The position numbers and the translations under genes were made by a program. From Mytilinidion resinicola (lineage: Eukaryota > Ascomycota > Dothideomycetes > Mytilinidiales > Mytilinidiaceae): DNA of 64,000 bases. Positions 34,813 to 46,333 of the stretch are shown here, piece after piece. Positions within the stretch are counted from its first letter, which is position 1. Every line of letters starts with the position of its first letter. Location of the stretch: contig NW_022985450.1 of the NCBI RefSeq assembly GCF_010093595.1, positions 1,012,154 through 1,076,153 of the forward strand, read 5' to 3'. The notes under the pieces were generated by a model. That model searched no databases. It saw only the letters and a program-made list of their open reading frames with translations, and was not told where the DNA came from.

Positions 34813-35949
34813 CACGACTACTTCTGTTATGTATCTGCTGGAATGATACCGGTGAAGTGAAACATTGTGATTTATTGGAGTTTGGCCGTATCAAGTCACC
34901 GAGACGCAATGCCCCATCTCGCCGACGGCCGCCATATTTCCACGCCCACTTCCTCGACGCCTGCTAACTTTTCGTCACAAGGTAACGATAAGACCAGATG
35001 AAATCACAGGAAGAAGAGGGAGAAATAGAAAGAGATCTGTCTATGTTACGTTTGTTCCCCGTTTCTTGCTCTTCGGAGACACTTGTTAATTCCACATGAG
35101 AACTAAACACAATCATCGGTAATATGGCGAGCAACATTCTGAGCTGGAGGAAGGGATGTCCTGTCCTCGATAGGCCTTATAGGCTGTTTGCACACAAGAG
35201 TTGCTAGTGACAATCCGTGACGAGTTCGGAGCGACGCAGAACGGCCAGCATGGCAAGCCCAGGCACGGAATCAAGGCCTGCTCTTCTAATTGCGGTTGAG
35301 CTCTCCTGAAATCCGTTAATGCTCCAGCATATGACCTCCATGACCTCCCTCAGCGATGTGAACGCTAGTTTGCCAGACCGGTATCATCAACGACCTGGTT
35401 AAAAATTCGCTCCACATCCCACTTAACTTCAATTTTCGGAGGTGGTTGATCTTGCGCATTTAGCGTGCGTGATGAGGAGTGCCTCATAGGATTGGCTTAG
35501 ATTTCGAGCTCTTTGTTGGATGAAAAAGCACGCGCCGCCTAAGATTAGGGGAACCGGAAAATAAGTGACGTTATATACTTCCAACACTCTTTCTAAGCCT
35601 ATCCCAATTTTTGATGGACCTTACTATACATGACTTAGTTTGTGGACATTGTCGAAAGTGATTTTAATGTCAAAGCGTTAAACTTGGTGAATTCTTTCGA
35701 ACTCCTGCAATTGAAACCCGAATTATTTCCATTTTATTATTGTGATCAAGCCGGATAGGTATTGATATAGGGAAACACAAAGTAGGCATGAGACTACTGA
35801 ACTCGGGTATTCAAACTCGGGAGAGTATCTAAGGTATTAAGAAAAAAAAAAGTAGATTGCAGTGCAGATGTTACATGTAACCTAGCTCTTTACGAAATAT
35901 CTTCGAAATTTGCGACTACGCAGGGCATTCCGCTACCTAGAAAAGGAAG
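34813..35949. other. Intergenic region between GTPase D and the HET pseudogene
   Basis: 1.1 kb with no open frame of note on either strand. Base composition falls toward AT in the second half, with an A11 run near 35844. Nothing recognised. Confidence 0.5.
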
Positions 35950-38557
35950 TTAAAAGAAATCTATCCTGGTGACGATATTGTTTAAAGCCTCATAAGGAGC
36001 CAGAACACAGGTTTCGTTAAAAGTTTCAACGCCAGGCCCCCCACAAATATATTTGCCAGCTCCTTTTTTGGAAACAGCGGCAATCAGTACAAAGTCACCA
36101 TTAGCATTCCAGAATAGGAATCCGTAAATAACGACCCATGGAAAGCAAACTTACAGCAGTACTTCATCATCGTCCTGAACGGAATCGGTGGCTCGTAATT
36201 CGACAGCTTCCAGAACCACTTCCACCGTCCGTTTGGACTCCATGTTGGATGGAAAGTTTGAACCCATGCATGATGAACGAAAGCATGGAGAGCTCGATTG
36301 ACCCATTGACGTTGCTTGTACGAAAAGATGCCATATGCCATGAGGAAAATAATGTTCTTTGCCGCCGCATCACTAAGACATCTCTTGATCATATATCGTT
36401 CCCAGTAATTTATACCCCAGCACAGTGCTTGGCTAATCACGTCGAGTCTATCCGAGTATTGTTTTGGATTTTGGGGGCGAGACAGGCCGAGAGATTGAGG
36501 GGTCGAGCTTTTCTCAATGATGAACTCTTGCCCTAAATCCGCTAGTTGAGCAACACATGCATTGTGAAGGAGCTGCTCTGTTATCGCGGAACTGTCGGTG
36601 TCACTGTTGGACAGTCGCAAAGGGTGATCGAAATGAAAAAACACCTTGTTTCCGCTGATGCGGCTAATCACAAGCCGTGCGCCTCGAGGATTGGGACTCT
36701 CATCCTCGACTAGAACACACCAGCCATTTTCGGACGTAGCAAGTACCTGCTCGGCTGAAGGCGTTAGAGCTTTGACAAGGTATTTGGTTGTCGTATCCCT
36801 GCGATTGCTTGCCAAACAAAGTAGCATTTGGTCCTGCCAGACGGTCAAGGAGGAAATCAAGAAGAACCTCAAGCGTCGACTGTCCTCACTTTGACAAAAC
36901 GTAAATCCTTCCGGGCCAAGCTGTAAGGTGTATTTCCCTGAAAATCTCTCGGGAACGACTTCTCGTGGGATCCAGGAGTCCACCGTGCACCCTCCTATCT
37001 TTGCACACTCGGAAAAGAGTAGTTCTACCGGAAGGGTTTCGAGGCCGTAGAAGAGGAGCTTCATTATCTCATTTGTGCTCTTGCATTGCGAGACGGAGTT
37101 GCCGTTCATTCCAGACATATTAATCAATATTAGTGGAAGGTCTGCCGACTGGGTTGTACTTCACGACTGGAGAAGGCTGTGGGATTTGACGAACCGTGCT
37201 GCTCGGTCAGCCTGCTTTCTGTCAGTGGTATATTCCCAGCCAGAATACGCCTTCAAGTGCTCACTGGTCCTCGTGCATAATCTCTATGTTCCTCAACATG
37301 CAGCGAAGCCTTAGTAAATTTCGAGGAGTTCAGTGCAGATGCAATCCCGAAACGGCTCCGCTCCCTTTTTTGCGTGCTTCAAAGGACGATTTGCCGTTCG
37401 ATCATCCTTGAGAAACTCTCGTAGTACTTCCGAAAGCGAAGCTCCCGAATCGATGTATGTCTATAATATCCGTGGATACGCTAAGGACCCGTCCAGTTGG
37501 AAGACAAGGTGGCCAGACAACACGTCTTCTTGCAGCGTCCTGTCCGCGGTCGTCAGTTCAGCATGGGAAACAGCGACATAGGTTACTCACCATGCCCTCC
37601 CCATCCAATTCGAGGCGCTGATATGTCCAAGTACATCTGGCAAATTCTCCTCGGTTGGACCATAGAAGGTTGGTCGGCCGCCCGAGGCCAGCGAGGGAGG
37701 CCGTTACCCAGCATCCAGTTTTTGCAAGCCAGCATCGAAGACCAAAGTGTGCCAGGCTGCAGCATATATGAGGTTCACCCACTCGATAGCTTTGTGTTTC
37801 AAATCGTCATGCTGCGTGTCCTGGGGAATGCAGAAGGCGTCTAGCCAGAATAAATAATGCGTGCGGCTAGGCGGCTCGATGCCGTCCACAGAGCCAGATG
37901 AGGAAAGCATCTTCTGGTACCAGTCGCGTAGATGCCAATGCTCGACATCCCGAGGTAATGCAGCCAGCACTGAGTCAAGATACTCCACTTGACACTCAGG
38001 AAGCGCATTCATCGCTGAACCAAATTGCCGATCAGCCCAGACATGAGAAACAGCTGTGAAGAGACTTGTCCGCCCATATGGAACGACCTCAAGTTCCAGG
38101 CCTCCGGAGAGCGGACGCGTAATACGTATCAAAGGAATACCACCCTCCGCCACAATCGTAGTGACTTGCTCGAGCGGCACACTAACATCATGGCATTGGC
38201 AATCTGCAGTGCGATGAAAGGGTTGTAGGAGTCCTCCTTTAATGGAGCACTTTGTCGCAGTGCACTCTCGGTGATCCTCGTCTAGGGCTCGCGGGGGTCG
38301 AAAGGGAGACATGAAGTACAGAGCTGGATAGAACATTGAAACCGCCTCAACAAAGTTGAGTCTTTTCCTGCACACCCATTCTCGACCATTCTCTGTATTA
38401 GCACCTGAGTCGACCTGGACTGTAGACTCGATTTCAAGATCCCGGTGGAGCCCAAACTATTGGCAATTAGGTAAAGAAGCATGTGGACAGACAGAAGAAC
38501 TAGAGCGAGCTCCCTGCCCCCTTCCTTCCCTTTATGGTCTCGTTTGAACACCGTCAA
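35950..38557 (-). pseudogene. HET-domain gene inactivated by six in-frame stops and frameshifts
   Basis: The reading order is that of a large heterokaryon-incompatibility protein. An N-terminal membrane-like segment ends in IQRMVENG, then the HET core has FTAVSHVWAD, FWLDAFCIPQD and WMGRAWTLQED, and a long C-terminal part follows (LPVELLF onward). From 38375 to 36084 one frame is kept, with a 51-nt GT-AG intron at 37590-37540 splitting the AW/TLQ motif. Six stops interrupt that frame: 37706-37704 TAA, 37463-37461 TAG, 37313-37311 TAA, 37295-37293 TGA, 37286-37284 TAG and 37163-37161 TGA. Each is one C-to-T change from CAA, CAG or CGA. The first segment (38557 to about 38385) is in another frame, and so is the end (GDFVLIAAVSKKGAG... 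to a TAA at 35952-35950). No splicing pattern I tried removes the stops. Confidence 0.82.
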
Positions 38558-39059
38558 CTGAGCGATGTTGAAATATCGCAGTATATCTTTCCTTTTCTGC
38601 TCGTATGCGTTCGCCGACAGGGTGTGGTGTAAATTGACCCAGCGGGTTTTGAGTTCAGACCAGAACCACAGGACTCGGGTTGTGACAGCTACAACCTAGT
38701 ATCAACAATTCATACGGTTCACGGTCACCTACGTACAGGCACTCCCCCCCTTCTCTCTCCTTAATTCTCGTTCTTCTTCATTGATTGGTTGCTGCTAACG
38801 CGCACTCAGCGTGGCGAGGTCCTCTGTTCAGCTACAACAGGTTTCTCTCAGCTGGGTTCGTTCCTTTCAGCTGGCCTCTATTCAGCTGAGCTGATAAGAC
38901 CTAGGGGGTGGGCCATTTCCTATTAGTATATATTCGGCCCGTACGGCCACTACAATACAAGCAGAGTTCACATCAATTTCAACCTAAGTAAACTAAGAAC
39001 CCCGCACCACTAGTATAAAGATTCCTCTGAAAATACAACAGTTTCAACACCAATATAAC
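38558..39059. other. Boundary between gene-bearing DNA and the RIP-degraded block
   Basis: GC content drops sharply at about 39.06 kb. A run of TTCAGCTG-like words occurs at 38825-38900. A TATA-like TAGTATATATTC lies at 38924-38935, and 38681-39060 starts TGTGAC and ends TAACA. That would suit a solo LTR or a transposon leader, but no second copy or clear target duplication is visible. Confidence 0.35.
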
Positions 39060-39800
39060 ATGCCAGGTAAATTGGATTCTTATCTTTTATATAATAGCTA
39101 ATAGTTATTAAGGTGGACGCCCTAAAATAGACCTGGACAAGTACTAACTTAATTTAATCGGCCTCTTTGCTAAAGGCCTTACCTATAGCCAGCTTATTAT
39201 ATACTGTATAGAGTATTATAATATCTAAATCACATAATATTAAGGTTATTAAAACTAATAACAAATTATTACTTTCTACAACTAATATTACAAGGCCTTT
39301 AGTATAGTTTCTAGAAGATAAAGGCATTATAATTAAAGCCTTACCATCGTATAATACCGCCCTAAATAGTATAGTAGAATAAGCCGGCTACAGGCTTATA
39401 GAGAAAGGCAGGGCAGCACGCCTGTATATAAATCTGCCGGAATTAATATAGCTAGAAGCGTTGAAATTTGCAGTATATACTAAGAACTGTACGCCTATAA
39501 AGCAATTTAAATAGAAATTACTATTTAAGGAACTATAATACTGCCTATGCCTATTAGCACAGCCTAATATAGCGTATCTACGCGTATATAGCTATAGGGC
39601 CTATCTATTAATATATAATATTCTAAAGCTTAATAAAATGCAGCTATATACGTATATAGGGTACCTTATTAGCTATAAAGCAATAAATATCTATTGCGTC
39701 TAGATTTCTAGCGAATAGAAAGTTGTATAAATAATAGATATTACTTTTAATAAAGAACTTTTCTATAAACTATAAACGCTAGATCTATCTGCTAGGCTAT
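39060..39800 (+). mobile_element. RIP-degraded fragments: DNA-transposase-like start, then copia integrase
   Basis: An ATG at 39060 followed by a possible intron (39067-39110) leads into a degraded GRPKIDLDKY...LIGLFAKGLTYSQLI text, which resembles the N-terminus of a fungal transposase or integrase-like protein. From about 39310 a second degraded frame reads FLEDKGI, YNTALNSIVE and KFAVYTKNCTPIKQ, the integrase core of a Ty1/copia polyprotein. Stops are mostly TAA/TAG from CAA/CAG. The junction between the two is not resolved. Confidence 0.6.
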
Positions 39801-40890
39801 AATAACCTGCAGAGGAAATTCTTAAGTGTATTATTATACGGCCGCTACGGCAAACGCTAGCTAGCGAGCTGGCAGAACTTAATACTTAGGCAGATAATAA
39901 GGATAAAGACGACCCTTTCCTTAATTATATTACTATACAATAACGCAGGCCTAGTATATATAGCACGGCTAGCAGCACGGCTAGCACGCTAAGTATAGTA
40001 GCATATATAGCACGTATAAAAGGCCTAGTAGGTATAGCACGCCTAGTATAGTAGATGCAGTATTTATATAAAAGCTATCCTATATAGGCGATTCCGTACT
40101 AAAAGGGCTAATAGTGTATTTACCTACCCCTAAGCTAGAGGATAATACAGCGCTATATATAGATGCTGTAATAAATATAGAACTAGATAATAACCTTTTA
40201 TTTTAATTAGTTAATTAACGGCCTAGATAATAAGGGGCAGGCTATAGCAGCTACTATAATATAGCTATAAATGCAATACACGAATTGCTGCACGAACTAC
40301 TATATAAACCTGCTATATATATATACTACTATTAGGCCGTATTCGCAGCTACTAGCCAGCAACAACACTATAACTACAGCTACTGCCTAGTATCTACTAC
40401 TAGCTAGCACTTACTATTAAATTAACTATTTCCTATTACTTTTTATTCTTTTATATAGCTTATAGCTTTACTACTATTTTGCTATAATCTAAGGGGGTCT
40501 AGCAGCTAGTAACACGCCTTTATTCTCCCTTATTTCTCTCCCTTTCTTCTTTTTATAGAGTTGCACTATCTCCCTTACTATTCCTTACTATTCCTTACTA
40601 TTCCTTACTATTCCTTACTATTCCTTACTATTTCTTACTATTAAAGGAGTTTTATTACTCTATATAGTCCCTTATTATAATATTAATATAACTTATACTT
40701 TCCTTTACTAATCTTTTGCCCTTCCTATACTAGCTGCTAGTTATAAGCCCGGCCTAACGCTATAATTTATTATTATATTCTCCTTCTCCTATATCTCCTA
40801 ACTAGGAAGTTATATACCTTGCTATATTGCCCCTATTAGCTGCTGCACGCGCTATCTACTATACACGCGCTATTTACCGCACCTAAATCT
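39801..40890. mobile_element. AT-rich RIP-degraded DNA, probably more of the copia polyprotein
   Basis: CpA is nearly absent and TpA is very frequent; no frame stays open. It is likely a continuation of the copia element. GCACGGCTAGCA-like repeats occur at 39960-40050. I cannot place domains. Confidence 0.4.
40572..40642 (+). repeat. Seven copies of a 10-bp repeat
   Basis: The unit CCTTACTATT is repeated seven times in tandem with one or two substitutions, within RIP-degraded DNA. Confidence 0.85.
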
Positions 40891-40914
40891 ATATAGGTAT
40901 TATTAGTATATTAG

Positions 40915-41960
40915 TTACTGTTCTTTTAAACCTAGCTAATATAGATCTATTATAAGTTAAGCTGCTATCTATAACTAAGGTTATCCTAGTATTAGGACCT
41001 AACTGGAAATTATAGATTAACTAGATCAAAACTTATATAGAAAGCCTACGCGTCTAGCAATATATTAATCCTAATGCCACCACTTATCTTCCTGTAAAGG
41101 CCGCGCCTATTAAGTGTTACAACCCGTAATACGAACAACCCGAGCGCAGAGGCACTCGCGGAGACAAGCAAGCAGATAAGACTGATTACGCAGAACCAGG
41201 TCACGGGACCAAGGGGGTCACGTGTAGGACGCATAGGGATCCTGGATTCCCCCACGGACTGCTGGTGGATGGGAACGATCTAAGAATAGGACATCACGAG
41301 GACAGGGCCACGTGGTGGCTCGAAGGGCTCGAGGGTGCAAGCCAGGCGAGCGCTCGAGGGGCTCGAGGCTGCGAGCTAAGGGAGCAGCTCGAGGGGCTCG
41401 AGGCTGCGAGCCATACGAGCAAGAGGTTTCTTAGGACGGAGCTTTCATATAAAGGGACGCTCCTTTGCATAGATAGGAACCTCGTGTTCAACTCAAGACT
41501 TCAATACTACCTATTGGAAGTAACAACCCCGTCTTGTACCTTGATTGATTATTGCCTCACCTTTTGAAGACTATTGCACCCCGACGACGACTTGACCTAT
41601 ACCCTGCCTTAGTGTGTGACACTTGGAAGGTATAGAAGAGACGACCCGTTACATTAAGCCTACTATTCGGATAGCCACGGCAACGGCTAGCACGGACACG
41701 GCTAGCACGGCCACAGCAGATGCTAGCGCCACGGAAAACAAACCTGATATTACCGAGCTTAGTAATAAGCAATATAAGAAGTATAACAGGCTGGTTAAGA
41801 AGTATACTATAGGGGAAAAGGCCTATAAAAAGCATATTACAGCCCTGTTCTCTGTATAAACAAAGATCAGCGAATCTGTAGTAGTAGCCCTGCAGCACTA
41901 CTATATAGGCAAGCCCGTATTTAAGTGGCTAGCTATTCTCAAAGCAGCCATAGCACCATC
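40915..41960 (+). mobile_element. Copia gag-like fragment split by a solo LTR
   Basis: Degraded frame WKL-IN-IKTYIESLRV-QYINPNATTYLPVKAAPIK ends at 41114 and resumes after the solo LTR at 41659 as PTIRIATATAS..., then SNKQYKKYNRLVKKY. This is the usual start of fungal copia polyproteins. Stops interrupt both halves. The insertion of the LTR at TTAAG split the frame cleanly. Confidence 0.6.
41115..41653 (+). mobile_element. Solo LTR 1 with intact TTAAG target duplication
   Basis: 539 bases starting TGTTACAACCCG and ending CGACCCGTTACA. It is flanked by TTAAG on both sides (41110-41114 and 41654-41658). It still has normal GC and contains CTCGAGG(G/C)TGCGAGC-type internal repeats at 41325-41425, so it is the least mutated of three copies in the window. 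The parent element's coding part is absent. Confidence 0.92.
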
Positions 41961-41974
41961 AGACCAGAATAGAA

Positions 41975-42150
41975 AGCTACAATTTCTCGTGCTTTTGGCG
42001 GTCTAGTGCCTCCGTGAAGCCGTCTGCAATTATCGCGGCTGTAGGTATCCATTTGATTTCAATCTCTTGCCGTTGTACTTGCTGGCGCAGCCAGAGATGA
42101 TGAATGTCAACGTGCTTAAGCTGGGTTTGTAGCTGCGGGCCAGCTCATTT
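41975..42150 (-). mobile_element. Copia RNase H C-terminal fragment
   Basis: On the minus strand one frame reads QLKHVDIHHLWLRQQVQ, then IKWIPTAAIIADGFTEALDRQKHEKF. This is the conserved end of a Ty1/copia RNase H. It is in the opposite direction to the gag fragment, so the two do not form one element. It is little affected by C-to-T change. Confidence 0.75.
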
Positions 42151-42862
42151 GAGTTGTTGCACTTTTCACGTTATTAGACCACCGTATTGGTGATCACTTC
42201 TATCAACCTCAGTAGGAACCTTCACTTCGCGCATTGCAGAATATCAACCACCAGCAAATTGATCAATGTAATGAGTGCAATCGAACTTACGGCCTCATTC
42301 AAGGAGGCTCTGTAGTTGTATTGAATTTATTATGGCGTTGTTAACGTGATGCAGCTTTGCGAAGATTCGGTCTCGCTTTTCTGGGCGACGCAGAATTCCC
42401 TGCGTGCAGACACGAGACTGGGCTGACCCCGCATCCCGACCAGCGCCAACGTGCTCGTTGCTGTCTGCAATCCACAACTTTGTAAAGAAGTGATGACTGA
42501 ATCTTTATAGATCTTTGCCGCTCCTTCTATGGCCGTCGTTTGCATCGTCCGTCGCGCTTCATCACCAGAAGAAATCTATCGCAGGTTGAGACGCAACCCG
42601 TTGCAGCCTTCCTCCCCATGAGCGTTGCTAGCTCGCCAACAGTGCGTCCCAACAAAAACAAGAACGGCAAGAGTTTATCACCTTCTCCACTTATCTCCGA
42701 TCAACCGATCGAGAGGTTTTGTTTCCCAACATCATATTATATCAAGCTTCCCTCCAATATTTGTCTTGACCTTGGACAGTTCCGCCACAGCTTATTCGCT
42801 CACATACTACGGCCACGGAGCCCTAAATTTACTGCCGGTGACGGTGAATTGAACTTTTCAGC
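42151..42862. promoter_or_regulatory. Upstream region of the hydrolase gene
   Basis: GC-normal DNA that starts abruptly after the copia fragment and should contain the promoter and leader of the hydrolase gene. No coding frame of note. Confidence 0.4.
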
Positions 42863-44551
42863 ATGATTGGAACCTCAACCGCCGAATACGTCTTTATATG
42901 GGCCTGCGTAATTACATTACATCTCATCGCGCCAATCTGCGTCACGTATTGCATTTTGACCACATGTCTACCTTCTAACCTGCGTCTTTCGCAGTGCTTC
43001 GAATATTGGGCATCTGCGGAGACATTGTTCTACTTCTTGATCTATCTTTACCAGAGATACCACCTCCAGCGCCCAACCTTACATCCTCCGCCTCTCTCGA
43101 AAGAGGGACGACACAAGCTCTTCGACCTCTGCCAAGATACCATTCAGGACCATGGACGATACATATCAAAGTGGTTTCTGGACGTGCCTCCTGCTGCCAT
43201 TAGGAGAGAGAACATTAAAGAATGGTTCCGCTGGGCTTTTCTGAACACGGCCATGGATGATCCTAACTACGACGACGAGGTAGAAGGATACGTGAAGAAG
43301 CTCGAGAGACGAACTGGAATATATTTCGAGCCAGGGCGAGCCAACGTGAAGTGTCTGAGGTTGACATTGGATAAAGTCGATGCGCTACACAGGAGTTTGA
43401 TATGGTACATGGTGAGGACCTAGTTCTATCGGCCGCCAAGAAGTTAGGGATGCTAATAAAAATATTTTGCTAGTGCATCTTCATGGTAGACATCATTACA
43501 CATGCCATTATGTTCTTCTGCCATTTTCAGTTTCACCGCTCTTCACTGGTGCACTGTGTCAGTATTTTCCCTCCGCGGCCGCAGACTTTCATAGCCTCTC
43601 GTCGTTCACCAGCTAAAGATCTTACGTATTGGTATCGCCCTCACACGTCTCGCAAGGAGTCCCCAATATTATTTCTCCACGGTATCGGGGTTGGACTATA
43701 CCCTTACGTAAGATTTTTGAACGAATTGAATCAAGGACGTGGGGATGAGGATGGGAAAATTGGGATCCTTGCAGTCGAGATCTTGCCAGTGTCTTCTCGA
43801 ATTACGCCGGCGATACTCGGAAAGGAAGGAATGTGTCAACGGCTTCGAGCTATTCTACGTCATCATGGGGTTGAAAAGTTTGTATTAGTATCACATTCGT
43901 GAGTATACCGACTATTGTAAGACGATTTTACTAATATGATTCTCAGATATGGCTCGGTGATCGCCGCGTATCTCTTGAAGACGCCCGGTTTAGCCAGTCA
44001 GATTGTGTCCGTCATTCTAGTCGACCCTGTTTCAATACTGCTGCATCAACCGGATGTAGCTTATAACTTTGTAAGATCACAATTTGTGAACTTCGTCGAG
44101 AATGTCAAAGCTGACTAGCTAGACCTTTCGCAAACCAAAGTTTGCCAATGAATGGTTAATATGGTATTTCGGCTCGAAGGACATGGGCGTAGCCTATACA
44201 CTCTCTCGCCAGTTCTTCTGGTTTGAGAGCATACTGTGGAAAGAGGACCTCATGGAACGTCATACCACCGTATTTCTCAGCGGAAAAGATCTGATCGTCA
44301 ATACTCCACAAGTGCGTACATATTTACAAGGCGTTGGAGAGCAACAAAACGGCAGGAATGCTAGCCGAGGTGAGGCAAATAGGGCTGAAAAGATCAAGTC
44401 ACTAGACCGGATGGATGGTCGATTGAACGTGGTGTGGTGCGCAGACCTTGATCATGGAGAAATATTTGACTCTGCTGTTTGGAGGACGCGTTTGGAGAGT
44501 GAGGTACTTAAGCAGGCGGCGCGTGCGTCGAGCCCGCTGACGCAGAATTGA
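42863..44551 (+). CDS. Membrane-anchored alpha/beta-hydrolase fold protein
   Basis: Exons read 42863-43411, 43474-43898, 43947-44070 and 44123-44551, encoding 508 residues. An N-terminal hydrophobic segment (YVFIWACVITLHLIAPICVTYCI) suggests membrane anchoring. The hydrolase domain has oxyanion-loop motif HGIGVG at 252-257 and nucleophile elbow SHSYG with Ser325. Probable acid is Asp421 in SGKDLIVN and catalytic His477 in DLDHGEIF. Thus the Ser-Asp-His triad is complete. All introns are short with good donors, and intron 1 has a clear TGCTAATAA branch site. The gene shows no RIP-type stops although transposon wreckage lies on both sides. Substrate is unknown; esterase or lipase activity is the general expectation. 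Confidence 0.87.
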
Positions 44552-44897
44552 TGCTTGCATGGGGTAACTATGCATCTTCGGTTTGTGTGGGAAAAACGAT
44601 GCTGTGCTTGACCGCCTTCAATGAATGACTTTAATGGAGTGTCTGGTCTCCAATCTACGGGCATTTCGGTTCAAACTTGCGAGGAAAGTGGACAGCGAGC
44701 CAGCTGCTTAAATAATTGGGAAGTTCAATTATTAGCGATGCCGTCCCTCCAAGGGAGTCAAACGAGCAGCGCAACAAGAAGAGCTGCGTACCCAGGTTAT
44801 AGGGTTGCCGAATCCGACCAGGCACAGAAATGGTCCTGCGAAATTCGTGCACTGTCCGCCCACCATTCTGGCTCCCTGGGCGCTGGCGCTCACCTTG
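44552..44897. other. 3' flank of the hydrolase gene
   Basis: GC-normal DNA between the hydrolase stop and the CGCTGGCG hairpins. Short frames on both strands carry no motif, and nothing else is recognised. Confidence 0.4.
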
Positions 44898-44990
44898 CGC
44901 TGGCGATTCCGATGCGCCAGCGTCATGGAGCCTCACTCAGGACGCTGGCGTTGCTACATGTAATACGCTGGCGATTCTAATGCGCCAGCG
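44898..44990 (+). repeat. Two copies of a CGCTGGCG/CGCCAGCG hairpin
   Basis: Perfect 8-bp inverted repeats with a 9-10-base loop occur at 44898-44922 and 44966-44990. The copies share loop ATTC(C/T)(G/A)AT and the downstream word TCATGG. Extra half sites are at 44880 and 44943. Confidence 0.8.
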
Positions 44991-45019
44991 TCATGGGGCC
45001 CATTTTGGCTCCCTCAAAG

Positions 45020-45200
45020 CTTGTACCATTACGAAGGTGCATATATAAGGGACCAGTACGAATGTTAGACCATTACGAGAAATGCATGATTCGTTCCATT
45101 ACTGAGAGTCTACCAGTACGAAAAGGGAAAAGGAACCCAAAGGGGCTCCTTACCATGTACCATTACGAAACTGCAGACAATTGGGCCAGTACAAGGAGCC
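45020..45200 (+). repeat. Cluster of CCATTACGA / CCAGTACGA words
   Basis: Seven copies of CCA(T/G)TAC(G)A occur irregularly near 45024, 45052, 45070, 45094, 45112, 45155 and 45187. They are not a strict tandem repeat, and the intervening text differs. Confidence 0.65.
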
Positions 45201-45324
45201 CGTTCTTGAAGCTTGCATGGTACTAGAGTGGATTTGAGGCCCGCTCTAGTCTACCAATCCCTTCACTGCACGCTTGTAGGAACATTTGAAAGTAAATAGC
45301 ATGGACAACTTCCCTAAGAGCATG

Positions 45325-45525
45325 ATCGTCCTAAGACCCGTCTTGCGAGCATGTCTATCTTGAGAACATAACCGTCTCAAGACTGGTCTATCTTAGGAGC
45401 GTGACTGTCTGGAGAACGTCCTCGTCTTGAGATGCCACCGTCTTAAGGCCATGCCTGTCTGAAGACCATGGCTGTCTTAAGAAATGCCGTCTTAAGAACC
45501 TGACAGTCTACAGAGTAGCCCCGCC
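45325..45525 (+). repeat. Degenerate ~21-bp repeat around the palindrome TCTTAAGA
   Basis: About twelve units of the type (C/G)TCTTAAGANC(A)TG follow one another with substitutions. Several keep the perfect palindrome CTTAAG. Confidence 0.7.
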
Positions 45526-45659
45526 TTGAGACTACTTCAGGGTCATGGCCTGTCCATGCTCGGAATAGAAGTGGCCCGAAAACGGGCCCCACTCTGGCTC
45601 TGGCTACTACAAGGGGGTAACCTGAGCGGGCTGCCGCCCTCCCTGCAAGCGCCTTCCGT

Positions 45660-46090
45660 TAGTGCTTATAATTGCCACAACGCCACATAAAAACAGTGCT
45701 TATTTAGTAACTAATAACTAATATTTTGTTGGGCCGCCATCTGTAGCAATTACAGCCAAGCAGCGCTCCCTTATATTGCTAGTATACTTTTCAAATTCTT
45801 CCGGTTAGAGCTTCTCCTATTCTTCCTTAGCGTACTGCCGTACTTCCTCCTTTATTATAGGGAACCGGCGTTGTATTCTCCCCTTTAACAGCCGCTAAAC
45901 GTTCTTAATTAGATTTAAATTAGGGAAATTTGCTGGCTATTCTATTATAAGCATGCTGTTCTGTTCCTAGGCCAGGCGCGTTGCTTTTACTAAGTAAATT
46001 AAGGTATTATCCTCTATAAAAATAGGCTAGTGTTATAGTGTCTACTATAATTCCTATATAAAAGTCTTAATATTAGGGTATATATAGGTA
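45660..46090 (-). mobile_element. Tc1/mariner transposase, C-terminal fragment
   Basis: On the minus strand the degraded frame reads NFPNLNLIKNV-RLLKGRIQRRFP, then ERCLAVIAADGGPTKY. This is the conserved C-terminal part of fungal Tc1/mariner transposases (SPDLNPIENVW...). Upstream catalytic parts are missing here, and it abuts the LINE start. Confidence 0.75.
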
Positions 46091-46117
46091 CAGTAGATAT
46101 TGCTATTTATTAACACG

Positions 46118-46295
46118 ATGCAATCGACCCCACAGCATCTTGGAAATACAACCCAAGGAGGGCCCCTAGGGGCTATCCAAGGCCCTGCGAACAATTGTAC
46201 GCAGCCTCAAAGCCCTACGAGTAGTGCCGGCGGCGTCGCGGTAGGTACACCGCGAATTGCGACCCCTAACGCGCAGCCGCCCCAGCAACAGCATT

Positions 46296-46333
<38 letters not shown>

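Noticed and set aside
37590..37706. Intron starting at GTAACG to bypass the first HET stop
   Set aside because: The donor leaves phase 2, but every nearby AG acceptor would restore the wrong frame for the WMGRAW motif. An in-frame CAA-to-TAA change explains it better.
38681..39060. Solo LTR (TGTGAC...TAACA)
   Set aside because: No second copy in the window and no clear target duplication, so it is mentioned only as a possibility in the boundary entry.
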